Below the pieces are notes generated by a model, which was not told the DNA's origin, did not search any database, and saw only the letters and a list, made by a program, of their open reading frames with translations. The translations under genes and the position numbers were made by a program. From contig OX638134.1 of the NCBI GenBank assembly GCA_951804985.1, positions 2,294,001 to 2,358,000 of the forward strand: 64,000 bases of DNA, read 5' to 3'. Shown piece after piece: positions 1-12,800 of the stretch; the stretch's first letter is position 1; every line of letters starts with the position of its first letter. This DNA comes from Dryomyza anilis. Lineage: Eukaryota; Arthropoda; Insecta; Diptera; Dryomyzidae.

Positions 1-2114
1 CAACCATCTCCAAATAATGACGCATCACATCAGATGTTCATCAATTTTGCATGTCGGTCGGAAAGTCCTGTTGTGAAGTCGTCGTCTTGTTAGAAGTGAA
101 GTGAATGGGGGGAAGTGGCTCATAATCGGTGCTTGCGGCTTCCGGTCGGTGGTACGTACATCACTTGTCTGTCATCCTAAGAGACCGCCTGCCTGCCTGC
201 CAAGTTGCCGAGTACTATGCGCGAACATTATTTCAACGTCAACCGACAACATCAGGACGTTGAGAAGTTTTTTTTATAATTTTTAATTCCTTAATGCAGC
301 AATTTGTGACAAGCAATTATGTACTTAGTTAAGTGATTAATAAGCTCCGCTAGAGGAATCAAAACATGAACATCAGCATTAATTGATTTAGTTAATTAAT
401 TTGTTAATAAATTAATTACAAGTATGAATACTAACTCTTTCTTAGAGTTGATTATTTTTTATGTTGCAAATTTGTAGATATTTTGAATAATAACAATTTT
501 GTATTTTATGTCAAATAAGAACTGTGTTTTAAAGTGTGTTTTTTATTTTGCACTTTAATTAATACTGATTAGAATTATGTTTAGTAGGGTTGCTATTTCT
601 AAAGACATAATTAAAGTGAATGCTTATTGAAGTCTATAAATGTCAGCACGATCTTTGTATGTACACTTAGAAAATATAGCACTTAAAGCAGTACCTTTAA
701 TATATATATCGGAATATTTTTGATCGATGAAATTCAAATTTTAAAAATTCATTACTTAATTCTTTTTTTATAATATTGAGTAATAAACTTAATTAGTCTA
801 ATCAATAAACTTAATAAAGACGACTTTTTAAGTAATATCAGCTTTTTTTGACAATTTTCTCATATATATTTATTTGTCAAAAAGCTGATACTATCTTTAA
901 ATTCAACTTTATTTCGTATAAGACTGAATATCTACCTACAACAATGACATTTCCTAAAACGTTGCTATTTTAATCAAAGTTACCACATGAACTGACAACA
1001 CTTGACATCGGCGATCTGTATCTCTGGATACCAAAAGAATTCCGTTCCATTTTGTTATTTGTTTCCAGCAATAACGTGGGAACTACGAAATATTCCCTAA
1101 TGAAATATTCCCGAATGAAATAAACCCGAAAAGAAATGAAATAATAAAAAATGATTAAATACACCAAAAATTTAAATAGCATCCATAACAAAAATGGTAT
1201 GAACGCAAAAAATGTGTGTTTTATTTGATCCCCAACAAAAAACAAGACAACATTTCTGGAATTTTTCAGGAATATTTCGGGCATATTTCCCGCAAACGCA
1301 CAGCTAAATGGAATATCATGGCAAGTGTATAGCACCCCATAAAAATTCCACAAAAATTTACAACCTTCTATACACTTCACATAATCTATCTATTTATCGT
1401 GTGTTTGCCGGAAATATGCCAAAAATTTTGCCTGGGGCAGATTGTAAAATTTGATGCCTTTTTAATGGCAGATTCACGCCATATTTGGGGAGCGGGCATA
1501 AAACAGACAGCTTTTGATACAAATTTCGTCTTTGTCTGTTTGAAATATGTCGCGAAAATATTTCTGAACTGCCTCGACCTTGACAAAAAATCTGTCTGGC
1601 GGAACTCCCAATAAAATAATTCCCAAAACTAATGAAAGAATTTCCAATTTTAACACCCAAATTGTTCTGCTAAAAACAAATAATGAAAAAAAACCCCATT
1701 AAGTCTAACAATATGTAACTTATATCAGTTCTTCGGTGTGAAGTATAATTTTTGAAAATCAATAAAAATTTATTTGAAATTAATAGACTTCTTCTTTTTT
1801 AAAAATACGTATTTGTGTTGTATTTGCCTTTTAGAAAACATTTTCATGAAATTCAGATTTTTTTTTTAATTCATTAAATAATAAAATAGCCCCCCAACAG
1901 AATGAAATATCCAAATTAAATTTGAAATGAAATGCACTCAACAAAGTTTTCGTTTGGGCTTTATTTTATAGCAAAAAATTAAATACCACCCAAAACTAAA
2001 ATATCAAAAAATTAAACATATTTAGGGATTATTTCATTGGTGGTATATTTCATAGCGCCATAAGGTGTTGTCCAAATGGTTCAGACCTTGCAAAATTAAT
2101 ATAAAGCACGACTG
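1..2114. other. AT-rich intergenic DNA, no gene seen
   Basis: No open frame here has a recognisable protein or splice-consistent context. The short frames in 970-1660 are not protein-like. A 17-19 bp stem with an 18-bp loop occurs at about 836-891 (arms around TATCAGCTTT and AAAGCTGATA). I see nothing else I can name. Confidence 0.6.
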
Positions 2115-3086
2115 CACAGAAAAAAAAAATCATCAATATGATGAATTTATTCATAAATATTATGAATGTTCGTTGATAGGAACATTCATAATATTTATAT
2201 TTACCAGATTCATCATATTGATACCACCGTTCATTAATTGACATATTGATGAATGCATTCATTATATATATGAACTTATTCATACTATCGATCATAGTGA
2301 AGAACGAAATATTCAATACAATGAATTTGAATCGTCATATTGATGAATATAATCATAATATATATGAATAATTTTATTTTTTACGAAATTTTTCAAAATA
2401 AATTTTTTTTTAGAAAATAATTTGAATAAATGTAAATGTATTAAAAAAAAAATACAAAAAACAATTTTTTTTTAGAAAAAAAAATTGTTAAAAAAAAATA
2501 TTGTCCGAAAAAATTATTTAAAATTTTTTTTTTTTTTAAATGTATAAAAAAGATATAAAAAAAAATGTATAACAAAAAAAATGTATAAAAAAAAATTAAA
2601 AAAAAAAAATAATTTTTTTTCTAAACATTTTTTTTAAATATATTTTTTATAAATATAACTTTTTATCAATTAAAAATTTTAATTATAAATATATTAATAA
2701 TTATTTTACTAATTTATGTATGCCGAGCAAGCATTATATAAGAAATAAAATACAAGAACTACTAGAGAACTGAGAAGTACGACAAAAAATGAACGAACAT
2801 AAATATTTTGATTGAAATTTGGTTTAATGAACAGCATTCTTCAATATGAAGTACATATATGTTGTATATTATGTTTTTCTTCATTAATTATGATGAAACG
2901 TATTCTTCACATAAAATTCATCATTTTGAAGAACACTTTTTAAACAGTTACCACGCGTTCATCGTATTTTTGATAGCATTCATAACATTGATGTCGTTAG
3001 TCATTAATATTATGAACAGTTCTTCAATACAATGAATTATGGAATTATGGTCATCAATGTACATCATGTACATTTTTCTTTCTGTG
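2115..3086 (+). mobile_element. AT-rich MITE-like element, family A copy 1
   Basis: The element begins CACAGAAAAAA and ends in TTTCTTTCTGTG, so the ends are short inverted repeats. Inside are many small palindromes of the type CATCAATATGATGAAT. The same sequence in the opposite orientation occurs at 3800-5036, with long blocks matching (for example 2715-2860 against 4265-4425). No transposase frame is visible, so I read it as a non-autonomous DNA transposon. Boundaries come from the CACAGA/TCTGTG ends. Confidence 0.7.
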
Positions 3087-3799
3087 TGGGTAGTTATTTT
3101 TTTCCAAATTTATATAATTATGTTTCACTATCTGCACCATCATGTTGACTCGTTTTCCATTATCCATATTTGTTTTCTTATTTTCTTCGTTTGCAACTAT
3201 TAACGCACTGTCGTCCTTCGAGCTGTTACATTAATCAAAGCACAACATCTGTGTGTGTGCGTATGTGTGAATGGATGTGAGTCTACTATATCCTTGCCCA
3301 ACACACACACACATATGTGCTAGTGTGTATGAAATGTTTGATTTTGACTTATTGACTATTGACAAGGTTGCATAAAAAATAAAATGAAATCATTTATGTA
3401 TCTTGTTGCTCTGCATGTATCTCGTTGCTCAGTTTTACCAGGGATGCAGAGATGGGGGCAGCAGATTACATGCAACGATTGATTTCAAATTGAATATCAA
3501 GGATTTAATGGCTATTTGTAATCACTTGTGTCTATAAATTAGTGTAAATCATGTAACTTTAGCTTTTTCGTAATTTATTCATCAAATTAGTCTATGTGCC
3601 ATAGACTTTTAAACATAATTAAATATAAGTTATGCAATGTATAATAATTTGCTTAAATTTGCCCCTTTATTCGTTTCGTTTTACAAAATAAGGGGGATAA
3701 TTTAAGTAAATTTTATAAAAGTGATTCGTCAAAAAAGTTTGTTTGCATTAAATAAAATAAAAACGACGACGAAATAAACAAGTAATGAAAAGCTGCCCT
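3087..3799. other. Spacer between two inverted family A copies
   Basis: Unique-looking AT-rich DNA with a short CA/TG-rich microsatellite tract at about 3248-3330. No gene recognised. Confidence 0.5.
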
Positions 3800-5036
3800 C
3801 ACAGAAAAGACAATGTACATCATATTGATGAATTCCGTTCTTCAAACCATGATTCATTGTATTGAAGAACCTTTCATAATATTAATGATTAACGACATCA
3901 ATGTTATGAATGCTATCATAAATATGATGAACGCTTTGTAAAGTGTTCTTCAATATGATGAATTGTATGTGAGGAATACCTTTCATCATATTAATGAACA
4001 TAAAATACAACATATCGTCGTTGTATAATTCAAAGTCTCCAAATAAATTTTTATGAAAATCTTAAATTTCAACTTTATTGGTAATTATTACAAAAAGTAA
4101 TTGAAACATTTTTAAAGTAGCAATTGATAGATTCACATTTTCTTATCATTTGGTACAAATATTCAGCTCATCTATCAAATATTAACAGATATATTAAGAC
4201 AAATGAACAATTAGCATTTTTAAAATGTAGTTGGTGACTTTTAGTTCTACAAGGACGATATATATTGTTCTTCATATTGAAGAATGCTGTTCATTAAACC
4301 AAATTTCAATCAAAATATTTATTTTTCGTTCATTTTTTGCCGTACTTCTCAGTTCTCAAGTAGTTTTCGTATGTTTTTTCTTATATAATGCTTGCTCGAC
4401 ATGCATAAATTAGTAAAATGTTTTCTAATATCTGTATTTATAAATACAATTTTTATTAATAAAAAGTTATATATAATAAAAAGTTATATTTATAAAAAAA
4501 TGTCTAAAAAATAGTTATAATTTTTTTATATTTTTCTTTTATAATTAATTTTTAACGTATTTTTTTTTAATTTTTTTATTTCTGAAACGTTGTTTTTTTA
4601 ATTTTATTTTTTAATATTTTTTTTTTAATACCATTTTTTAAGGAATTTTTAATTTTTTTTTCGGAAACTTTTTTTCGATTTTTTTTTAAATTAATATTTT
4701 TTTTTCCAACAATATTTTTTAAATATTTTTTTTTTTTTCAATTTTTTTCTAAAAAAAATATTTATTTTGAAAAATTCGTAAAATATAAAATTTTAAATTA
4801 TTATATATTTTATGATTATATTCATCAATATGATGATTCAAATTCATTGTATTGAATATTTCGTTCTTCACTATGATGTTCGATAGTATGAATAAGTTCA
4901 TATATATATATTGAATACATTCATCAATATGTCAGTTAATGAACGGTGGTATCATTATGATGAATCTGGTAGTGTGTAGAAAAATTCATAATATTTATGA
5001 ATAAATTCATCATATTAATGAATATTTTTTTCTTTG
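3800..5036 (-). mobile_element. AT-rich MITE-like element, family A copy 2 (inverted)
   Basis: This is the reverse-complement counterpart of the copy at 2115-3086. It starts CACAGAAAAG and ends near TTTTTTCTTTG. It is longer because of a T-rich interior (about 4480-4760). Together the two copies form a large inverted pair around a 0.7-kb spacer. Confidence 0.7.
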
Positions 5037-5662
5037 CTGGAATTTTTGACGCCTCACTTTTCGTTTTGTTTTACAGAATAATGGGGGTAAATATTAAATT
5101 TTATATAATTTTTAAATATTTAAAAACTTTTATATAATTTAACATTGCTATAATTTTACATTATGAAAACCCCCGCCGCTTTTAAATATGTTTAAATTCA
5201 AGTTAGAACCTCACCCATCATGTATGTAGATAGGTGCATTGTTCCAACCAATTCGTGTTGATTAACTTTTATTCCCAGAGGACATATGTACGTTGTTTTC
5301 ATTGTAAAATATGTCGCCTTGCATGCACATTGCACACAACATACTTTATTTTTGACTATGTGCTATATATTTTGACAATTAAGCACTTTCAAGCTGTTTG
5401 TTTTCAAGAGAATATCAATTTCAGGCGCATATTTCGTTCGCATTCATTTCTACTCTAAGCAAACATGAAACACAACGGGGTACGATGCCCATACTCCTTC
5501 CTTCCTGACTTAGTCAGTGTGAGGTTTGGAAAAGAATGGATATTTGCAAAAGCTGCATCTGTCATATAATTTTTTGTTTATAAGTGAAACTCAAATGGTG
5601 TCCATTAAAACTTATTGTCAAAATTTATTCTAAAACGGTTGAAATAAAAGTTTTTTCTCGTA

Positions 5663-6104
5663 CACAGAAAAAATTTCACAAACTAACTGGATTCATCATA
5701 TTGATGAATTCATTCATTGAATTTAAATCGTATTATTTAAATGTTTCTCATTTTCAATATTTTTTTAACATCAAATCTCAAATACAAATTTGTCTCCATT
5801 TACCTTTCTTGTAGGATTTTTACTATTTAATTGCTAATTATTCGGAGCCTCCATTTCATCATATTAATGAAAAGTGAACATCATATTGATGAATTTTGTT
5901 CATCAAACCATATTAATTTAAATATCATAAATCTTATAAGAATTATAAATACCTAAATGTGTAAATGAAGACCAGTTTTTGTTTGAAATTTGATGATATA
6001 AAATATATTAAAAATGAAAAACTCAGAAAAAATACGATTTTATTTCAATGAATGAAATCAGTAATATGATGAATACTGGTTGATGGTTAAATTATTTTTT
6101 GTGT
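5663..6104. mobile_element. Family A-like short element, copy 3
   Basis: It begins CACAGAAAAAA and ends near TTTTTTGTGTAG, and carries the same ATTCATCATATTGATGAAT palindromes as the larger copies. Boundaries are approximate and there is no coding capacity. Confidence 0.5.
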
Positions 6105-6177
6105 AGTTTTTTCCTTAAAAGTTCAAATTATTAAAGAAAAATGTATAATATTTCAATGTATAAATGTATCTGTTGTA

Positions 6178-6420
6178 CACAGAAAAAAAATGCATCAATA
6201 TGATGAATTTATTCATAAATAATTTTTCCACCGATTACCAGATTCATCATATTTCTACCACCGTTCATTAAATGATTTATTAATGAATATTCATTATATG
6301 TAGGAAATTATTCGTACTATCGATCATTGTGAAGAACGAAATATTCAATACAATGAATTTGAATCGTCATATTGATGAATTTGTTCATAATATTTATGAA
6401 TATAATGTTTATTTACGAAT
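6178..6420 (+). mobile_element. Family A element, truncated copy 4
   Basis: It opens with CACAGAAAAAAAATGCATC and then follows copy 1 closely, including the blocks around ACCACCGTTCATTAA and CTATCGATCAT. The match fades after about 6420, so the copy is cut short. It lies about 0.5 kb upstream of the first coding exon of ome. Confidence 0.65.
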
Positions 6421-6895
6421 TTTTCAAAAAAATATTTTTTTTTGTAAAATAATTTGAAAAAAGTTTTTTTTAAATTTAATTTAAATAATAACAGAAAAAA
6501 AAATATACAATACATTAAAATAGTTTTCCGAACGAATTCAAATCCTTCATATGAAAGCAAAGTGATTGAATTCATTTAAGAAATATCCAATTCAAAAACG
6601 TTTCTTTACAAATCGTACAGAATTCTACCGGTCCGACTAAAATAGTTTATATCGCGTATTATTTGTGAAATGTTTGCGTTTTCAAACGGATATCGGTTAC
6701 AATTTCTGTTTAAAATAATTGTATAGTAGCCTTAAAAAAAGGCTTCCACCTAAAACTATTATAGCTTACACATTGTCTTTTTTTCTTCTAATATTTTATT
6801 GCAGCTGCGAATGATTTAATGTATTTTATAACTTATTAACAAAAAAACCATTTCACGAAATCATCGCACATCTACATTGCGTTCAAAACCACAAA

Positions 6896-9800
6896 ATGTC
6901 TGGCAACAATGGCTCCACCGCTGAAACGGCACAAAGTAGTGATCAGGTATGTACAAAAAACAAGAAATCATATGGCAACCAAATTAAAGAAAAATAATCA
7001 AAAAATATATATATAAGAAAATCTTAGTATTAGTCTGTCGAAGCGCAATGATTTCAGTAGTTATTAAGCTTTTCTAATTTGTTTGCGCGCCCGCAAGTAT
7101 GCTTTGATATTCGTTTCGTTTGTTTTACGCTGGTGCTGCTGGTCGACAAAATAATTTGTACTTTGGTTGACTGCAAAGAGCCAGAGGAGCGAGCACCCAG
7201 AGATTTTCTTGCTGGCTCTTCTTCTTTATGTATTTTATACTTTTTCCACTTCGTTTTGCTTTGGTAGTTTCTTGAAAAATTATTTTACTTTCATCGGCGT
7301 GCTAGCTGCCCACAAATTTTTTGACATGGTAGCTGGCAGTGGATGTCTGAATGGGGAAGGTGTGCGTATGTCTGCTTATTTGTTTTTTTTTTTAGTACGT
7401 TCAATCTTATTTTTCGATTTCCGGCTTCCAACTCTGTAGATTTTTTTTCTAGATTTTTTTCAATCGTTTTGTTTTTTGTTTCTTACTCATTTTATTATAT
7501 ATGACCTTTTTAATATGTACCGCTTAGAAAAGCAATTAAATAGTTTTGTTTTATTTTTGGCACCTCCATTATCTGCGAGCGTTAAACATTTTTACTTAGC
7601 GCATTTTGGCTTGTTTCCCGTAATTAGTTTTTTTTTTTCTTTTCTTATTCTGTCCTTTGCAACGAAGTCCCTTCTTATGCTCCTCCACCTGTTTCTCTAC
7701 ACGTGTTGCTACGAATTCTAGTTTAAACCACGAATACACGAGGTGAATCAGCTATACCTGCAACGTGAGCGGTGCCAGCAGCAGCAACAGCAACGACATG
7801 ATAGCAGCAATACAACTATGTGGCTGCCCAACAGTGTGGCCGCAGCTGAACTTAATGATTGCTATTGGCAGCAGCAGAACTCGCACACAGATCCACCACA
7901 ACAACAGCAACTACTACCGCAAATCCACTACAAAAATCACCAGTTTCCAATGACCGAGGAACTGCCCCCGCCGCCACCGCAGCCGGCGCTCAGAAATGAC
8001 ATTAAACGATTTTCATGTGGGCAACAGCAGCAGCAGCATCAGCGACGAACACAGCAACAACAAATGCATTTAGCCAATTGTTTGGTGGAACATGCTGCAG
8101 ACTATGAGTGGCAACAACAACAAGAAGATGAACAATGGCAGCCGCAGCAACATCATCACCATCATGCACAGCACCAGTCACAGCTACAGCAGCCACTTAA
8201 ATCACATCAACAACAACGGGAACAAAAGCATTATCAGCATTGCCTTTACAGAAATCAGCACTTGCACCAAAACCAACAACAGCAGCAGCACCAACAGAAA
8301 ATGCATAAACCGCATCTTCACTACTATCAGCAGCAACAACAGCAGCATATTAAATGCCATTCAAACGCGAGTTTAAAAGCGCAGCAGCAGGTAAGCGGCC
8401 CATTTCTGTCACATGGCGTATGAGCAACATGTCGAGCAACATATCGCATGTGGCCGCAGTTTCACAATCTGTATATGCAACATGTTGTATTGTATAGTGT
8501 AGCATCGATAAATTCATGTTGCAATCAATCAATCATTCAATTAACTAACAATCTTTGTTTTTGGACAGCAAGTAGTAGCAAATTGCATCATAAACATCGA
8601 AATATGTTTTTCAGCTAATCAGTTTTGAGTTTCATATATTTGCAACACATCACACAACACCCATGTTTATAAATTCTCGCAAATCCATCACACAATTTGC
8701 TGGCATTGAGAGTTACCCAGCAAAGCCAGTACAAATGTAAAATAAAATCAAAAAAAAAAGGTATCATCTTGCCACATTTATTTACCGGATTTCCATTTTA
8801 CGATTTTTGCATTTTCACATTTCTTTCCTTCTCTCGGTGGAGAAAAGAAAGGCGCTCATTGTAAAGCCGCTGGCTGCAAATAGCTAGTGCCTGTGTTCAG
8901 ACATATACAACAAATAATGTATGACCTACACTGAAAAAAATGTGTCTTTTCTTTTAGCTATTCTCTATGATGTAGTATAAAATTATACCCGAACACATCT
9001 GGGTTATGAGCTGTGAACTCTGAAAAGATTTAAAAGAGTTATAACCAAAAGAAGCAGTCAAATAAGTTAAAAGGTATCAAGATATGCATTGACCAATTCA
9101 GTTCTGCAATCCGTCTGCTTCCATGTCAAATCCGAAATTATTCAGTAAAGAAAGTATTCATATTTCAAAATAATACTAGTTTGGCACTAAAACCTAGGCA
9201 GTTCTCTTTCACCATTTGAGCTGTGCGTGGTATATTTGTGATCAAAAGCTGCGATCTATAATTAAATGACTAAAAGGTTACACAACGTTTTGGAAGGACA
9301 GTACTCCTTTTTCATAAGCTGTCCTCCTAAAAATTGCCCAAAAGCAAATTTGTGAATTATAGCGATTTCAGGTTCTCTGATATTTCTGCGAAAACAATCC
9401 CTAGTTTAGTTGAGGAAATAAAGTATGCTACATTCTGTTTGCCGTGCGTTTTTAATGCAGATTTACAATAAGATTATTTCTTATAATTCACAGAGTCTGC
9501 TGAAGAATACACACAAAACAATGCCTTATTAATGCTGAATACGAACTGTTGGGTTGAGTGAGAGGCTTTCTCAATGCAATGTTTACTCTTAAGAGGTTTA
9601 TCATTGTCTGTCGAGAGGTAGTGCCGATTAGTGCCGAGGTAGTGCCGATTAGAAAAATAGATAAAATTGACATTTCCCAGCCGAAATTTAAACTCTATCC
9701 ATAGCCCCTTTCGTCTTTTAGTCCAATGTATGTGAGAAATCTATTACTTTATTTTAGAAATCGACCATTTAAGACTAATTTTGAGAGATAAGTCGCGAAC

Positions 9801-12800
9801 AGATTTGAGATCCAGATCAACTTTTCGATACTGGATGTGAACTATTTTCATTTTATGCACAGAAAAAAATAATCGACGTAAATATAACAACCGATATTAA
9901 TTCTATTATTTAATTTAGTGAAACTGCGCCGACTAATTAATTTGCTACAAATATTCATATTAGCAAACGGAATTGCTAATTTAACGAAGAATAACAAATG
10001 TTTTCATTAAATTAGTTAATTTCATTGCTGGATTGATTAATGAATGCAATTAATATCGGTTGCTATATTTACGTCTATTATTTTTTCTGTGTGGCAGTGC
10101 AGCAATAATCTTTAGATACTAATATTATTTAAAAATATTATAATTTTAAAGTATTGCAAAGTACGCAAATCAAATTTGCAAGAAATTCATTTCGTAAGTT
10201 GTTGCATTGATTATTTTGAGTGTCGGTCGTTCTGGGCTTTAGGTTTTTTTTTAATAACGTGTGGTCGTTATTACCAGAACAGCATTGAGTGGCAGCTGTC
10301 ACGGAGTCGAAGTGTGTTTTATGTGTATGGTATGTACGTATGTGTGTTCCAATGCAGGTCCATGCGATACAATCCACGTGGTGTTACTGACTGCAACTGC
10401 CTCTGTATCCTTGAGTGGCTGGCTGGCTGCCTGACGCGAAGGTGTAATATTTCCTTGATGCTTTGCTGTGAATGGTAAATTGCATGGGTTTTCAGATTTT
10501 CCTGTGATATATTTTGTTTTCTGTTTTTTCCTATATAATTTGTTTATGCAAAGCTTGCTGTTCCGTTCGAATCCGGTGAGATTTGGACACAATGATTGAA
10601 ACTCTGAGCAGCAGCATATTTAAATGCTGCGAAGTACATTTAAATTATAATATTTCCATTAAAATTAGGGCTGTGCGATTAATCGTTTTACCGGTTAATT
10701 TTATTAACCGTAAACAAGATCAAGCAATTATTCGTTTTATCGTATTTTTTGATTAAACGTATTTTTTGATTAATCAAAAATACGATTATTAACCAAAAAT
10801 ACGATTATTAACCAAAAATACGATTAATCGGTTAATCAAATTTTTGATTAATCAAAATAAAGATTAACCGATTCATCAGAAATGTGATTCATTGAATACG
10901 ATTAAATTCAGTATTTTGTTTTTTTAAGACAAACCTTTTTTATATATTTTTAGACAAATACAAATTATTTTGATTAATTGAAAGTTACAATTAACCGATT
11001 AATCGTATTTTAGGTTAATTTAAAAATATACGATTAATCGAATAATTGATTAATTGCGATTTCGATTAATCAGAATTTCCGGTAGAACGATTCACGGCGG
11101 CTACAATAATTGAATTTAACTTACGCCCGGTTGCATACAAAATTGATTTGTGTTAAATTTATTTTTGTTTTTAACACATTCAAAACTTAATATTAAAATA
11201 CACAAACAAAATACAACATAAAATTAAGCAGCAAAATTTTAATATAATTTTACCTCGACTCATATTCAGAGAACTGACAGCAGCAGCAAGGCCGTCGTTG
11301 TAGAATCCCCACACAATTTTTTAGTTTTTGCATGCATTGTTTTGGACGACGTGCATCATATTAAGTGTGTGTTTGCATAAATTAGCCAAAAGTTAAAAAT
11401 AAAAGTATTCTTGATACCAACCAGTTACTAAAAGAATTCTGAGGCAGCACGTACACTGAGTTCCAAACTAAATTCGTTGAACTCCAGTCGCGCACCCCAC
11501 CCACCACTAACTTTAAACACATACAACGTTCTTAAACCTTTAATCGGCAAGATAGAAATTGCATCTTTTTTATTATGAATGTTGGTACGAAAAACACGAA
11601 AACACGAATCCGAAGTCCAAAAATGTTTGGCAAAATATTTTTAAATAATAATGCCAATCGATAGGTGCTTTAAAAAGCTTTACACCACTATTTTATCTTG
11701 CACCAATAAAGAGTTATAGCAAAAAAAAAACGAAGAAACGGGAATAATTGAAAATCGTGTCATGCCAAAAGGGCGAATCTTTTCGTTTTTTTGCTATAAC
11801 TTTTTATTGGTTCAAGATAAAATAATGATGTAAAGGCATTAATTGTTTGTTTTCAAAGCACCTATCGATTGGCATCATTATTTAAATGCCAAACATTTTT
11901 CATGCAAATGATAAAAATTCAAAAAAATATATTAAAATAATGATGATTATCGATAGGTGCTTTAAAAACAACAATTAATGCCTGTACACCACTATTTTAT
12001 ATTACACCAATAAAAAGTTATGGAAAAAAAACGATAAGATTCGCCCTTTTGGCATAACAATATTTTCAATTTTTCGAATTCGCCCTTATGGTTTTGTCTT
12101 TTGTGGCTAGAAATATTCAGCAAAACCATACACGATTTTAGCACAGTATACTTGGGGAAAAACTACATTCAAAAATATCAAAAATTACATATCCTAGTAA
12201 TTACTAATTAGTATGTTTTGCGGCAATATACTTTTAAGTAAATCTTAATAGATATTTCCACTGTTCATTTATTTTATTATACAACACAAACTTCGTCGGT
12301 TTTATTTTATGTGCATCAATTTAAACATTTTGTCTTTCTTCAGTCTTTCATTCATTGAGTTTAGTTCAATTTCTTTAAAATAATAATTTAAAATGCGCGT
12401 GACATCCGCTGCTAGCTGTAGAGACGCGTGTTGCATACGCAGTGCATACCAAAAAACGAAAATAAAAACGTTCAAACCTGTACAAATAACTACAATATCA
12501 GCATAATTATAGTTGTTAAGTCTACAAACGTACAGACAAACGCGCTATTCATATAAAATTCGCTATCTGCCTCTTTCTCCAAAAAGGGTCGCATTTCGTT
12601 TAATAATTAGGAGAGCTTGGACAAGAATATGGAAATACTGCTAAAAGGAAATTAAAATTTTATCTTTATAACAAATACCAAACACAGAAAAAAACAATCG
12701 ACGTAAATATAGCAACCGATATTAATTGCATTCGTTAATAAATCCAGCAATGAAATTCATTTAATGAAAACATTTGCTATTCTTCGTTAATTCAGCAATT

